NCBI GenBank assembly: GCA_029821735.1
Contig: JALGSU010000002.1
Location: 248,001-312,000 of the forward strand
Source: Candidatus Zipacnadia bacterium
GTDB taxonomy: Bacteria; Armatimonadota; Zipacnadia; Zipacnadales; UBA5352
Direction of reading: 5' to 3'
DNA: 64,000 bases
Position numbers and translations under genes: made by a program. Of this stretch, positions 17,312 to 24,642 are shown in pieces. Below the pieces are notes generated by a model that was not told where the DNA came from, ran no database searches, and was given only the letters and a program-made list of their open reading frames with translations. How positions within the stretch are numbered: position 1 is the stretch's first letter; each line of letters starts with the position of its first letter.

Positions 17312-18748
17312 TCACGTCGCTTGCAGCACAACAACCCACAGCACCAGAGCGTTGTGCAGACTGTGCGCCACCATGCCCGGCAGTAGCGATCGCGTGCGCT
17401 CGTAGAGGTAGCACAGGAGGATACCTATGAGCGTTATGATGACCATTGCTGCTGGGTTCATATGCACCGAGGCAAAGATCAGGCCGCCCAACAGCATCGC
17501 CCATCGCGGGCTCGCCACGCGTCGAAGCCCCGCATAGACGTAGCCACGGAACACGATCTCCTCGAAGATCGGGGCAAGCACGCAGGCCAGCAGGAAGTAG
17601 ATGAGTATCTCTCCCGCGGTGTCCACCGAACCCATCAGTGGTTCGCCGGCCTGCCCCAACGGCACGGCATCGCCCACCAGCCCCCTTAGGGCCAACGCCG
17701 CCAGCATGAGCGCGGCCAGGAATGTGCCATAGCCACCCGCGCCAGTTACGGCCATTCGCCAGCCGTTTCTCATGCGCAGGCCCAACGAGATGAGCGGGCG
17801 CTGACTCCGGCGGTTCACTCGATGCAGGATCAGTGTCAGGCAGGCAACCGCCACCAGCACGTATTGCCCCAGGAGAAGTATGGGCCTGCCCAACGGACCG
17901 CTGGTTTCCTCAAAGACGTTGGCCCAGACGATCTCCGCGATCTCGCCGACAAACACCATCGCGAAAATCAGAATCGCGACGATCTCCAATGCGTCGATAA
18001 CGGTCCATGGCACCAGGAAAGGCAGGGGCGCCCGGGGGCGGGGAAGGGTCATGCCACGGCGGATCAGCGATACTGTTATCACGCCGAGCCCTACCAGTAC
18101 CAGCAGAATCACCGCGATGCTCAGCGCCGCGCAGCCGGCACCGAAACGCAGAGACATCTCCGTCTGGCTCGCCGCGATCGCCTCGGCACGCTGCTCGAGC
18201 CCCGCGCGCGCGTAGCCGTCCTGAAGCGCAATTTCGGTGAGCCAACTGGGGTGTTCGGCGAGCACCTCCAACTGCGTCAGCAGCCCGTCACCCGGGTCCT
18301 CCACCGCATAGACTTCCGCCAGCGCATAGTAGTATTCGCTGTTCTCCTCATCGAGGCCGACGGCGGTGGTGAGGTATTGCTCTGCCTGTGCCCTGTAGCC
18401 GCGGTGCCCGTAGACTATCCCGAGCCGATGGACAGCGGCGGCATTAGGTTTGGCGCCCAGCGCCTGCCTCTCGTAGGCAGCAATCGCTTCCTCAATCATC
18501 TCGGGACCGCGCTCAGCCAGAGACCCGGGCAGTACCTGCTGCCACGCCTCGACGGCCAGCCCCACGCGGTAGCTCATGTCTGCGTTCGCGACTTGCTGGC
18601 CGGATAGATGCGTCCACCGTTCAGACGGCATCCTCGGGCGCGCAGGCCCGAAGGTCACAATCGTCAGCGACGCCACGATCAGACCCACGATGACGCCAAG
18701 CCGAGGCGCCTGGGCCCGCAAGTCGCCGATGGCGGGATGATATATCAA
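17312..18748 (-). CDS. CPBP-family intramembrane protease with a TPR-like N-terminal extension
   Basis: 478 residues. The C-terminal half is a multi-pass CPBP (Abi, Rce1-like) protease domain with its three motifs intact: APIFEEIVFRG (EExxxR), FASVHMNP (FxxxH) and HSLHN. The N-terminal part has one membrane segment (about residues 17-34) and then about 130 soluble residues with TPR-like helices (AVHRLGIVYGHRGYRAQAEQYLTTAVGLD). Plain CPBP proteins are about 220-300 residues, so this is a fusion. The TTG start at 18748 is chosen because GAGGAG lies 9 bases upstream. It sits between yggT and yggU, an unusual insertion in this cluster; a role in cleaving a membrane or envelope protein is an inference. 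Confidence 0.82.
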   Translation of the reverse strand: MIYHPAIGDLRAQAPRLGVIVGLIVASLTIVTFGPARPRMPSERWTHLSGQQVANADMSYRVGLAVEAWQQVLPGSLAERGPEMIEEAIAAYERQALGAKPNAAAVHRLGIVYGHRGYRAQAEQYLTTAVGLDEENSEYYYALAEVYAVEDPGDGLLTQLEVLAEHPSWLTEIALQDGYARAGLEQRAEAIAASQTEMSLRFGAGCAALSIAVILLVLVGLGVITVSLIRRGMTLPRPRAPLPFLVPWTVIDALEIVAILIFAMVFVGEIAEIVWANVFEETSGPLGRPILLLGQYVLVAVACLTLILHRVNRRSQRPLISLGLRMRNGWRMAVTGAGGYGTFLAALMLAALALRGLVGDAVPLGQAGEPLMGSVDTAGEILIYFLLACVLAPIFEEIVFRGYVYAGLRRVASPRWAMLLGGLIFASVHMNPAAMVIITLIGILLCYLYERTRSLLPGMVAHSLHNALVLWVVVLQAT

Positions 18749-18780
18749 GTCAGGTACTCCTCAATGGGGATCGTGCTGCG

Positions 18781-19071
18781 TCAACCAGCCCGCAATATCC
18801 GGAAGACCAAGGTGCGAATGACCTCAACGAGTAGATACGCTATCAGTGGCGAGAAGTCAAGCGGGGAGTTTCCCATCAGACCGCCCAGAGCCTTCCGGAT
18901 AGGGCGCAGAACAGGCTCAGTGACGGCGTACACGAAGGGACCAACATGTCTGTTGATGGGGTGTCGTGGTGCGAGCCGTAGCCAGCTCAGAAGGACTCGA
19001 GCCAGAATGACGACATACCAGAACCAGAAGATCACGTCGAGGACGAGTATAGTGATGTGCCCAACTCTCAC
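18781..19071 (-). CDS. yggT: YggT family membrane protein
   Basis: A small integral membrane protein of 96 residues when started at the GTG at 19071. Two hydrophobic segments (about residues 6-28 and 66-88) flank the family motif WLRLAPRHPINR and VTEPVLRPIRKALG. The longer frame upstream overlaps proC and is unlikely to be translated. YggT proteins are implicated in division, osmotic or thylakoid membrane processes and are encoded with sepF and proC in many bacteria. Confidence 0.85.
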   Translation of the reverse strand: MRVGHITILVLDVIFWFWYVVILARVLLSWLRLAPRHPINRHVGPFVYAVTEPVLRPIRKALGGLMGNSPLDFSPLIAYLLVEVIRTLVFRILRAG

Positions 19072-19096
19072 GTTCTCGGAGCCCCCTGCCGCCCCT

Positions 19097-19918
19097 TCAC
19101 CCTCCCAGTTCTCTAGAGCGGTTCGCGGCTGTAATGACAGCGTCCATGGTGGCCGCCCGCAGGCCGCCTCGCTCCAGCGCGCCAACACCGGCGATCGTCG
19201 TACCTCCCGGTGATGACACCAGGTCCTTCAATTCGCTCGGCTTGCCACCGGTCTCCAACAACCAGCGGGCACCGCCCAGTACTGTCTGCGCCGCGAGCTT
19301 CTGAGCGTCTTCGCGGGGCAGACCCGCGCTAACGCCCCCATCAGCCAGCGCCTCTATGAACAATGCCACAAAGGCTGGCCCTGAGCCCGACAGCCCGGTG
19401 ACCGCGTCCAGAAGTTCCTCGCGCACCGAGACAACTTCGCCCGCCGCCGACAGGATGTCTTGCGTGAACTGTATTTGCTCCGCCTCGACACCTTCGGCGG
19501 CTGCGAGAGCTGATGCGGCCGCGCCCACCGTGCAGCAGATATTGGGCATGACGCGGATCAGGTTCGGCCTGTCCCCTGCCATCTCGCGAAGCGCGGCCAG
19601 AGACACACCTGCAGCGATCGAGATCAGCAACTGCCCTTCGGCGAAGTCCTCGCGCAGTTCGCTGAGCACCTCGCCAATGACTTGCGGCTTCACCGCGACC
19701 AACAGCGCGTCTGCGTGCTGAACCGCCCGACGGTTGTCGTCAGTGGCAAAGCACCCAATCTCCTCGGCTGACGCGCGACACGTCGGACTGACGTCCGACG
19801 CGATCACGTCGCTGGCAGAGAACACGCCTTCTCGGATCGCGGAGTTGAGCAGTGCTCTGCCCATAACTCCGGCCCCTATGAGACCCAGACGATACTGTTC
19901 GTCAGCGCGCTCGCTCAT
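19097..19918 (-). CDS. proC: Pyrroline-5-carboxylate reductase
   Basis: A 273-residue NADPH-dependent reductase that makes the last step of proline synthesis. It has the N-terminal dinucleotide-binding loop GLIGAGVMGRALL, the AVKPQ segment, NLIRVMPN, and the family signature around LSGSGPAFV and LVSSPGGTTIAGV. Length is normal. The start has GAGG 8 bases upstream. It belongs to the yggS-sepF-proC-yggT cluster, transcribed from yggS downward. Confidence 0.95.
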   Translation of the reverse strand: MSERADEQYRLGLIGAGVMGRALLNSAIREGVFSASDVIASDVSPTCRASAEEIGCFATDDNRRAVQHADALLVAVKPQVIGEVLSELREDFAEGQLLISIAAGVSLAALREMAGDRPNLIRVMPNICCTVGAAASALAAAEGVEAEQIQFTQDILSAAGEVVSVREELLDAVTGLSGSGPAFVALFIEALADGGVSAGLPREDAQKLAAQTVLGGARWLLETGGKPSELKDLVSSPGGTTIAGVGALERGGLRAATMDAVITAANRSRELGG

Positions 19919-19969
19919 CTGTCTGACCTCTGAGACTGCTCATTGCGCTCTCCTCGTCGGAGAGGTGCT

Positions 19970-20440
19970 CTACATCGGTTCGTGCCGCAGGTCTTCGGCT
20001 TCCTCGTCGCTCCCCGGACCGGCTCCACGTCCCGGCGAAATTGCCAACTGCTCAATCGGCACATCGAAGGGGGCGCAGATGAACACCGACCGCGCAACCT
20101 TCTTCATCGATCCGTTCAGACCGTAGATGACACCGCCGAGAAAGTCGACGATCCGCCGCGCTTCCGCATCCGGGACATCCTCGAGATTCACTATGATGGG
20201 AAGCTGATCCTTGATCTGCTCGGCCACCTGCGGGGCCTCGTCGATGGTACGGGGGGCCGCCCTCACGATCGCCATGCCAGAGAAGTCGGCGCGATCGTTG
20301 CGCAGATGGTACACGCCTGGCGGTTCGTTGGCCTGCGGAGATTCGTCAATGTAACCATCGGTGTCGGTGAGGCCTTCACCATTGAGCCCCTCGCCCAACC
20401 CGATGAAGTCGAGCGCGGCCGCTACGTAGCGGTTCGACAT
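19970..20440 (-). CDS. sepF: Cell division protein SepF
   Basis: A 156-residue SepF. An N-terminal membrane-targeting helix is followed by an acidic linker. The SepF core is LPIIVNLEDVPDAEARRIVDFLGGVIYGLNG, seen here in short pieces such as DFLGGVIYG, ending in VFICAP. SepF tethers FtsZ to the membrane in bacteria that lack FtsA or ZipA-type anchors. The ATG at 20440 has GGAGG upstream and is preferred over a longer frame. A glycine-rich tail follows the core. Confidence 0.93.
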   Translation of the reverse strand: MSNRYVAAALDFIGLGEGLNGEGLTDTDGYIDESPQANEPPGVYHLRNDRADFSGMAIVRAAPRTIDEAPQVAEQIKDQLPIIVNLEDVPDAEARRIVDFLGGVIYGLNGSMKKVARSVFICAPFDVPIEQLAISPGRGAGPGSDEEAEDLRHEPM

Positions 20441-20545
20441 CGTGGATCCCTCCATTTTCTGCGATGACGGCTGCTTCTGCTGCTGTATCGATGCCGAGCA
20501 GGCTTGGCTCGCGTCCAACCCAAGCCGACGTTCTTCCTGACTATA

Positions 20546-21247
20546 TCAATCCCGCGGACCGAAAATCGCCGTTCCCACCCTTACGAGCGTCGCCCCTTCC
20601 TCAACGGCGACCTCGTAGTCCGAGGTCATGCCCATGGACAGGTGTCCCAGGCGGTGTGCTGAAATTCCGCGCTCAATCAGTTCCTCTCTCAGTAGCCGCA
20701 GACGAGCGAAATGGGGCCGACTCGCGTCCGCGTCGTCCGCATACGGTGGCATGGTCATGAGACCTGCCAGTCGCGCGTTGTCAAGTTCCACCAACTGCGG
20801 TGCCAGATCAAACAGCCCGGCTTCGTCAACGCCAAACTTCGTTTCCTCGCCCGCCACGTTCACTTGGATCAGCGCCAGAACCTCGCGCCCTGCCGCCTCA
20901 GCCCGCTTGTCCATCTCAAGAGCGAGTTTCAGACTGTCCACTGAATGCAGCACACTGACCACAGGAGCTACCTGCCGAGCTTTCTTGCTCTGAAGGTGCC
21001 CTATGGCATGCCACGTCACCGGTGCGCCAGGCATCTGCTCGGCCTTCGCAACCATCTCCTGGACGTAGTTCTCACCCAGGTCGGTCGCTCCGGCTTCAAT
21101 GACGGCCTCGATCTCTTCAAGACCGCGTGTCTTGGTGACCGTCACCAACGCCACATCGTCTGGATTTCGTCCCACGCGTACTGCTGCGTCGGCGATGCGG
21201 CTCTGGACCAGATGCAAGTTGTCGGCTATTTCACTGCGGCTCAGCAC
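20546..21247 (-). CDS. yggS: YggS family pyridoxal-phosphate homeostasis protein
   Basis: A 233-residue PLP-binding TIM-barrel protein (PLPHP). The PLP lysine is in VTVTKT (residue 39). Other hallmarks are LGENYVQEM, WHAIGHLQSKK, the NVAGEETKFG loop, GLMTMPP and the closing LSMGMTSDYEVAV and RVGTAIFG. It has no catalytic activity of its own in studied members and balances PLP and amino acid pools. The GTG start has a GGGGG sequence 8 bases upstream. It follows the zinc-ribbon gene by 18 bases and heads the division cluster. Confidence 0.94.
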   Translation of the reverse strand: MLSRSEIADNLHLVQSRIADAAVRVGRNPDDVALVTVTKTRGLEEIEAVIEAGATDLGENYVQEMVAKAEQMPGAPVTWHAIGHLQSKKARQVAPVVSVLHSVDSLKLALEMDKRAEAAGREVLALIQVNVAGEETKFGVDEAGLFDLAPQLVELDNARLAGLMTMPPYADDADASRPHFARLRLLREELIERGISAHRLGHLSMGMTSDYEVAVEEGATLVRVGTAIFGPRD

Positions 21248-21265
21248 GTCAATGCCCCCGCTACA

Positions 21266-22030
21266 TTACGCGTCGTCGTCAAGGTCTAGTGCCCATCCGC
21301 CCAGAGCTTCGTCGTCATCTGAATCGGCCGCTGGCTCGTCGGCCGGCTTCTCGTCGGCGGCAGGGGGCGCAAACGCCACCGGCTCCGCCTCGTCCGCCTC
21401 TACAGACAGGTCATCCGACTCGGGAGGTGGGGGCGGTGCCAGCTCGAGCGCCAGGTCCGCGAGGGCGGCTTCCTCAACCGGGGGAGCATCGTCCTCGGGG
21501 GTAAGCGAGGCGAACTCAGAGTCCACATCGCCGTCATCGAGATCGGGAGGAGGCGGCGGCATTTCGAGCGCATCTTCCTCGTCCATATCTTCCGCTGGCT
21601 CGAACATCTCGGGCTCCGCCGCGTCATCCAGAGCGGGTGGGGCCGGCATGTCGAAGTCGTCATCAGCGCCAGCGGATTCCTCGAAGTCGAGATCCGGTAC
21701 GGCCTCCGGGTCCTCCTCGCCGCCGAGATAGTCCTCGTCGCCGGCCCCGTCATCTGCCGAGATTGTTTCGGCCGCGCCGCCGAGTACCAGACCTATGGCT
21801 GTTGACAGACGCCAGTCATCAGCCGGCTCAGAGCCACCGAGCGAATTCCCACAGTTAAAGCAGTAGCTGGCGTGCGAGGCGTTGTCACCCCCGCAATTGC
21901 CGCACGAGTTCCCTGCTGCTGGCCACTGAAGCGCGTTGAGACAACGTACGCAGGCACCGCGGTCCGAGGAATTCTCGCACCCACAGCGGTTGCAGTATGT
22001 GGCTGCCACGCTGATTCCACCTTGTTCCAT
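21266..22030 (-). CDS. Double zinc-ribbon protein with long acidic proline-rich tail
   Basis: A 254-residue protein. Residues 13-30 and 43-60 each form a CxxC-x10-CxxC zinc ribbon (C13, C16, C27, C30; C43, C46, C57, C60). After about residue 85 the protein is almost entirely Asp, Glu, Ala and Pro with a PPPPP run, so it is probably disordered. I cannot assign a function. Such proteins can act as nucleic-acid or protein adaptors. It is first in the transcript leading to yggS-sepF-proC and has a near-consensus promoter and a very short leader. Confidence 0.7.
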   Translation of the reverse strand: MEQGGISVAATYCNRCGCENSSDRGACVRCLNALQWPAAGNSCGNCGGDNASHASYCFNCGNSLGGSEPADDWRLSTAIGLVLGGAAETISADDGAGDEDYLGGEEDPEAVPDLDFEESAGADDDFDMPAPPALDDAAEPEMFEPAEDMDEEDALEMPPPPPDLDDGDVDSEFASLTPEDDAPPVEEAALADLALELAPPPPPESDDLSVEADEAEPVAFAPPAADEKPADEPAADSDDDEALGGWALDLDDDA

Positions 22031-22053
22031 TGCCTAAATCCAGATTCACGGCG

Positions 22054-22082
22054 AGTATATAGTACCAAGAACCCACTGTCAA
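22054..22082 (-). promoter_or_regulatory. Near-consensus sigma-70-type promoter for the zinc-ribbon / yggS cluster
   Basis: Read on the minus strand, a perfect TTGACA (22077-22082) lies 17 bases before TATACT (22054-22059), which matches 5 of 6 positions. Predicted transcription begins near 22047, about 17 bases before the ATG at 22030. It is the best -35 and -10 combination I found in the window. Confidence 0.75.
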
Positions 22083-22148
22083 GCAAACCCAGAGGGCCCT
22101 GAAAGGCCGTTACGGAGCTCGCCAAGCCCCCAATAACCCCGCTCCCTG

Positions 22149-23006
22149 TCAGACAGACTGCGGCGCGAGCAGCGCGTCCCTCATGGCCGTGAAGACCGAC
22201 AGTCCCGGGCCGGGAGCGTCCAACGCTTTGGCGTCGCCATAGGCGGCCCTTCGCTTGCGGCTCCAGCAGTCACCCAGATCAGTCGGGACCTGGCGCAGGA
22301 AACTGGCCCTCTCCGGATGTGGCATCATCGCCATCACGGTGCCCTCAGGATTGCACAGGCCCGCGATATTGTCGACGGCACCGTTCGGATTGATCTCCAG
22401 CCGATCCTCGACGACGCCGTCGGCGTCGCAATACTGGAAGACGATCTGGTCGTTCGCCTGAAGCTTTGCCACCAGATCGGAATCATTCGTGGTGAAACGC
22501 CCTTCCCCGTGCGCAATAGGAATCGGGATGATCTCGCCTGGCCGCATGTCCGCAGTGAAGCGGCACCGCTCGGGCGCACAGGCCAGCTTGATGAAAAGCC
22601 ATCTGCAGCAGAAACCCGCAATACGGTGTTCAGGATCTGTCCGGTTAGGTGCCAGCGCCATCTCGACGTCGCCGGTCTGGATCCCCGGAATAAGCCCGGA
22701 TTCGACCAGTACCTGGGCGCCGTTGCAGATACCCACGACGGGCTTGCCGCGCCCTGTCACTTCAGTCATGACGCGCGCCACTATAGGCTCCTTACAGGCG
22801 ATGACGCCCGAGCGCACTCGATCCTGGTACGAGAAACCGCCGCCGATAATGTAGCCGTCATAGTCTGAAAGCAGTTCCGGGTTACGGTTCCAGCGGAAGA
22901 CATCGCAGGCGATGCCCGCCGCCTCAGCCGCGGCTTTGGTCTCCCACTCGCAGTTTGAGCCCGGGAACTGGATGAGTGCGACTTTCGGTCCATCTACTTG
23001 CGACAT
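22149..23006 (-). CDS. purQ: Phosphoribosylformylglycinamidine synthase, glutaminase subunit PurQ
   Basis: A 285-residue class I glutamine amidotransferase. It starts VALIQFPGSNCE, has the IIGGGFSYQD strand, the nucleophile Cys in GICNGAQVL (residue 94) and the catalytic His-Glu in MMPHPERASF. It releases ammonia from glutamine for step 4 of purine synthesis and needs PurL and PurS, neither of which is in the window. It is longer than the common 225-residue PurQ because of an insertion around residues 120-180, as in the larger subgroup. The ATG at 23006 has GGAGGAG upstream. Confidence 0.92.
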   Translation of the reverse strand: MSQVDGPKVALIQFPGSNCEWETKAAAEAAGIACDVFRWNRNPELLSDYDGYIIGGGFSYQDRVRSGVIACKEPIVARVMTEVTGRGKPVVGICNGAQVLVESGLIPGIQTGDVEMALAPNRTDPEHRIAGFCCRWLFIKLACAPERCRFTADMRPGEIIPIPIAHGEGRFTTNDSDLVAKLQANDQIVFQYCDADGVVEDRLEINPNGAVDNIAGLCNPEGTVMAMMPHPERASFLRQVPTDLGDCWSRKRRAAYGDAKALDAPGPGLSVFTAMRDALLAPQSV

Positions 23007-23030
23007 CAATACTCCTCCGTCTACATGCAT

Positions 23031-23099
23031 CTACATGAATGACTTGAGCACGGGCATCTTCCCCACGGCCTGCGCCAGCACCTCCACCCGCATGGACAT
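23031..23099 (-). CDS. Possible micro-ORF between URO-D-like gene and purQ
   Basis: A 22-codon frame starts 1 base after the stop of the URO-D-like gene and ends 24 bases before the purQ ATG. It reads MSMRVEVLAQ and ends KSFM. The MRVEV start recalls PurS, but PurS is about 80 residues and nothing further matches. It could be a remnant, a leader peptide or chance. There is no strong Shine-Dalgarno sequence. Confidence 0.2.
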   Translation of the reverse strand: MSMRVEVLAQAVGKMPVLKSFM

Positions 23100-23100
23100 C

Positions 23101-24108
23101 TTAGTGTCCCGCTTGCTCCAGAATGGCCTCGACGCACGCAACCGCGTTGGCGGTCGGCACGTCCGGCATGATGGGTTTCGTCGGCTGTAGGATGAACCCG
23201 CCGCCCCTGCCGATCTCGCTGCACAATCGCTTGATCTCAGCCCGTATGCTTTCGGGGGTGCCACGCGGCAGTAACTCCTGCGTGCCAATGCCCCCCTCGA
23301 AAGTGATCCTGTCACCAAAGTCACGTTTGAGCGCGTAGACGTCGTGGGCCTCAGGCTGGAAAGGATTATACACGTCCACCCCGATCTCAATAAGGTCCTC
23401 AAGAACCGGAGAGTTGTCGCCACACGAGTGGATCCACACCTGCATACCCATTTCATGCACCCGGTCGTACATCCTCTTGAGCCGCGGCTTGAGGAACTCG
23501 CGCCATACGGGCACGCCCATTATCAGGCCGCGCTGTTGGCCGAAGTCATCGCCGAAGCGAATGCCGTCCAAGGGAAGATCGGAGATCTTATCCAGAATAT
23601 CCAGGTGCAGCTGCATCAGACGCTCGAAGAGATCGTGCGCGAACTTGGGATAAAGCAGGAAGTCCATCAGTATCTCTGACATCCCCCGCAGAGCCCACGC
23701 TCGCTCAAAGAACGTCATGCCTATACCCATATGCCGATAGAGGTCATCACGGCGGGCAAGACTTTCACGCATCGCTGCCAGCTCTTCGTCGGGAAGAAGC
23801 TCGGGGAATTCATAGCCGTCGAGGGTCGGCTCCTTGAGTGGGACGTCCACGCTATGCCATGCGCCCGGCCCGTCGGAATCCCGCCACACCACGCCGAACT
23901 TGTCGCGCCACGTTCCGTCAGGGAGTTCCTCACGCCCCCACTGCACGCCCGTCCCCATAATGAAGGGCTGGATGCGGCTCCGCCAAGCGGTATCCCCGTA
24001 GTGGTCGTTCAGTCGGTCCACAACCACAGGATCGATAGGGATTGCGTAAGGAACGTAGTCAGCCTGGCGATGAGCGATCGCGTCAAGTACTCTTTCGCGT
24101 CCGGTCAC
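23101..24108 (-). CDS. Uroporphyrinogen decarboxylase (URO-D)-like protein, possible methyltransferase
   Basis: 335 residues with the family start MTGRERVLDAIAHRQADYVPY and the barrel pattern of the URO-D superfamily. Unlike the paralogue at 5779-6927 it keeps an HSCG motif (IHSCGDN), the HxC part of the zinc site used by MtaA-type methyltransferases, and has IRFGDDFG and ITFEGGIGTQ in the expected places. No corrinoid protein or reactivase lies nearby, so methyl transfer is only a possibility. Its ATG overlaps the receiver-domain stop by 4 bases (ATGA), so the two are translationally coupled. Confidence 0.8.
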   Translation of the reverse strand: MTGRERVLDAIAHRQADYVPYAIPIDPVVVDRLNDHYGDTAWRSRIQPFIMGTGVQWGREELPDGTWRDKFGVVWRDSDGPGAWHSVDVPLKEPTLDGYEFPELLPDEELAAMRESLARRDDLYRHMGIGMTFFERAWALRGMSEILMDFLLYPKFAHDLFERLMQLHLDILDKISDLPLDGIRFGDDFGQQRGLIMGVPVWREFLKPRLKRMYDRVHEMGMQVWIHSCGDNSPVLEDLIEIGVDVYNPFQPEAHDVYALKRDFGDRITFEGGIGTQELLPRGTPESIRAEIKRLCSEIGRGGGFILQPTKPIMPDVPTANAVACVEAILEQAGH

Positions 24109-24503
24109 TGCCCGGCCTCCGGTATTGCGCCGTCGCGGGCGGCGAGGGCCCCATCCACCGCACCGTAGAGATCCGCCAGTTTGTAGGGTTTAGGCAATAC
24201 CTGGTAAACGCCCGGGCATTCGCCAGGATTCAGCTCACCTGTTGCGAGCACAACTTGGGTTGTCGCAGCTCCGGGCACCGACTGCATTCCCTCGAGAACA
24301 TCCGCACCGGTAATGTCCGGCATCGTGAAGTCGAGGAGCATGACTTCAGGAGGTCCGCTACGGACAGCATCAAGGGCAGCAAGCCCGCTGTTGGCGATCT
24401 CGACGTCATGGCCCATTCGGGTCAGTGCAATGGAGACGAGTGAGGTGATCTGCGGATCGTCGTCGACGATCAGTATCTTCGCCAAGGCCCGGTGGCTCCC
24501 CAT
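24105..24503 (-). CDS. Stand-alone response regulator receiver domain
   Basis: 132 residues containing only a CheY-like receiver domain. The acidic pocket is DDD (residues 14-16), the phospho-acceptor Asp is D58 in MLLDFTMPD, the switch Thr is in LATG (about 88), and the conserved Lys is K105 in LPKPY. There is no output domain, and no histidine kinase is nearby, so it probably acts through protein contacts or in a phosphorelay. It is followed with a 4-base overlap by the URO-D-like gene, an unusual partner. Confidence 0.9.
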   Translation of the reverse strand: MGSHRALAKILIVDDDPQITSLVSIALTRMGHDVEIANSGLAALDAVRSGPPEVMLLDFTMPDITGADVLEGMQSVPGAATTQVVLATGELNPGECPGVYQVLPKPYKLADLYGAVDGALAARDGAIPEAGQ

Positions 24504-24587
24504 TCAGCGAATCAACAAATACCCGCAGGCACAAAGTCCCTGGTGGAGCTTTGGCCGTGTTAAGACATGACCAACTTTTGCGCCCTA

Positions 24588-24616
24588 AGCTTAGACTTAC
24601 TGGTCGACTTAGTCAA
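24588..24616 (-). promoter_or_regulatory. Candidate promoter of the receiver-domain gene with direct repeats in the spacer
   Basis: On the minus strand TTGACT (24611-24616, 5 of 6) and TAAGCT (24588-24593, 3 of 6) are separated by 17 bases. On the plus strand GACTTA occurs at 24594-24599 and again at 24606-24611, period 12, so the repeat lies in and beside the spacer. It could be a regulator site. The -10 match is weak. Confidence 0.4.
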
Positions 24617-24642
24617 GTGGCCTAACCGCTTCCTGCGCCATA

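Noticed and set aside
5779..24108. Corrinoid methyltransferase system
   Set aside because: The two URO-D-like genes recalled MtaA-type enzymes, but I found no corrinoid protein, substrate-specific partner or reactivase near either.
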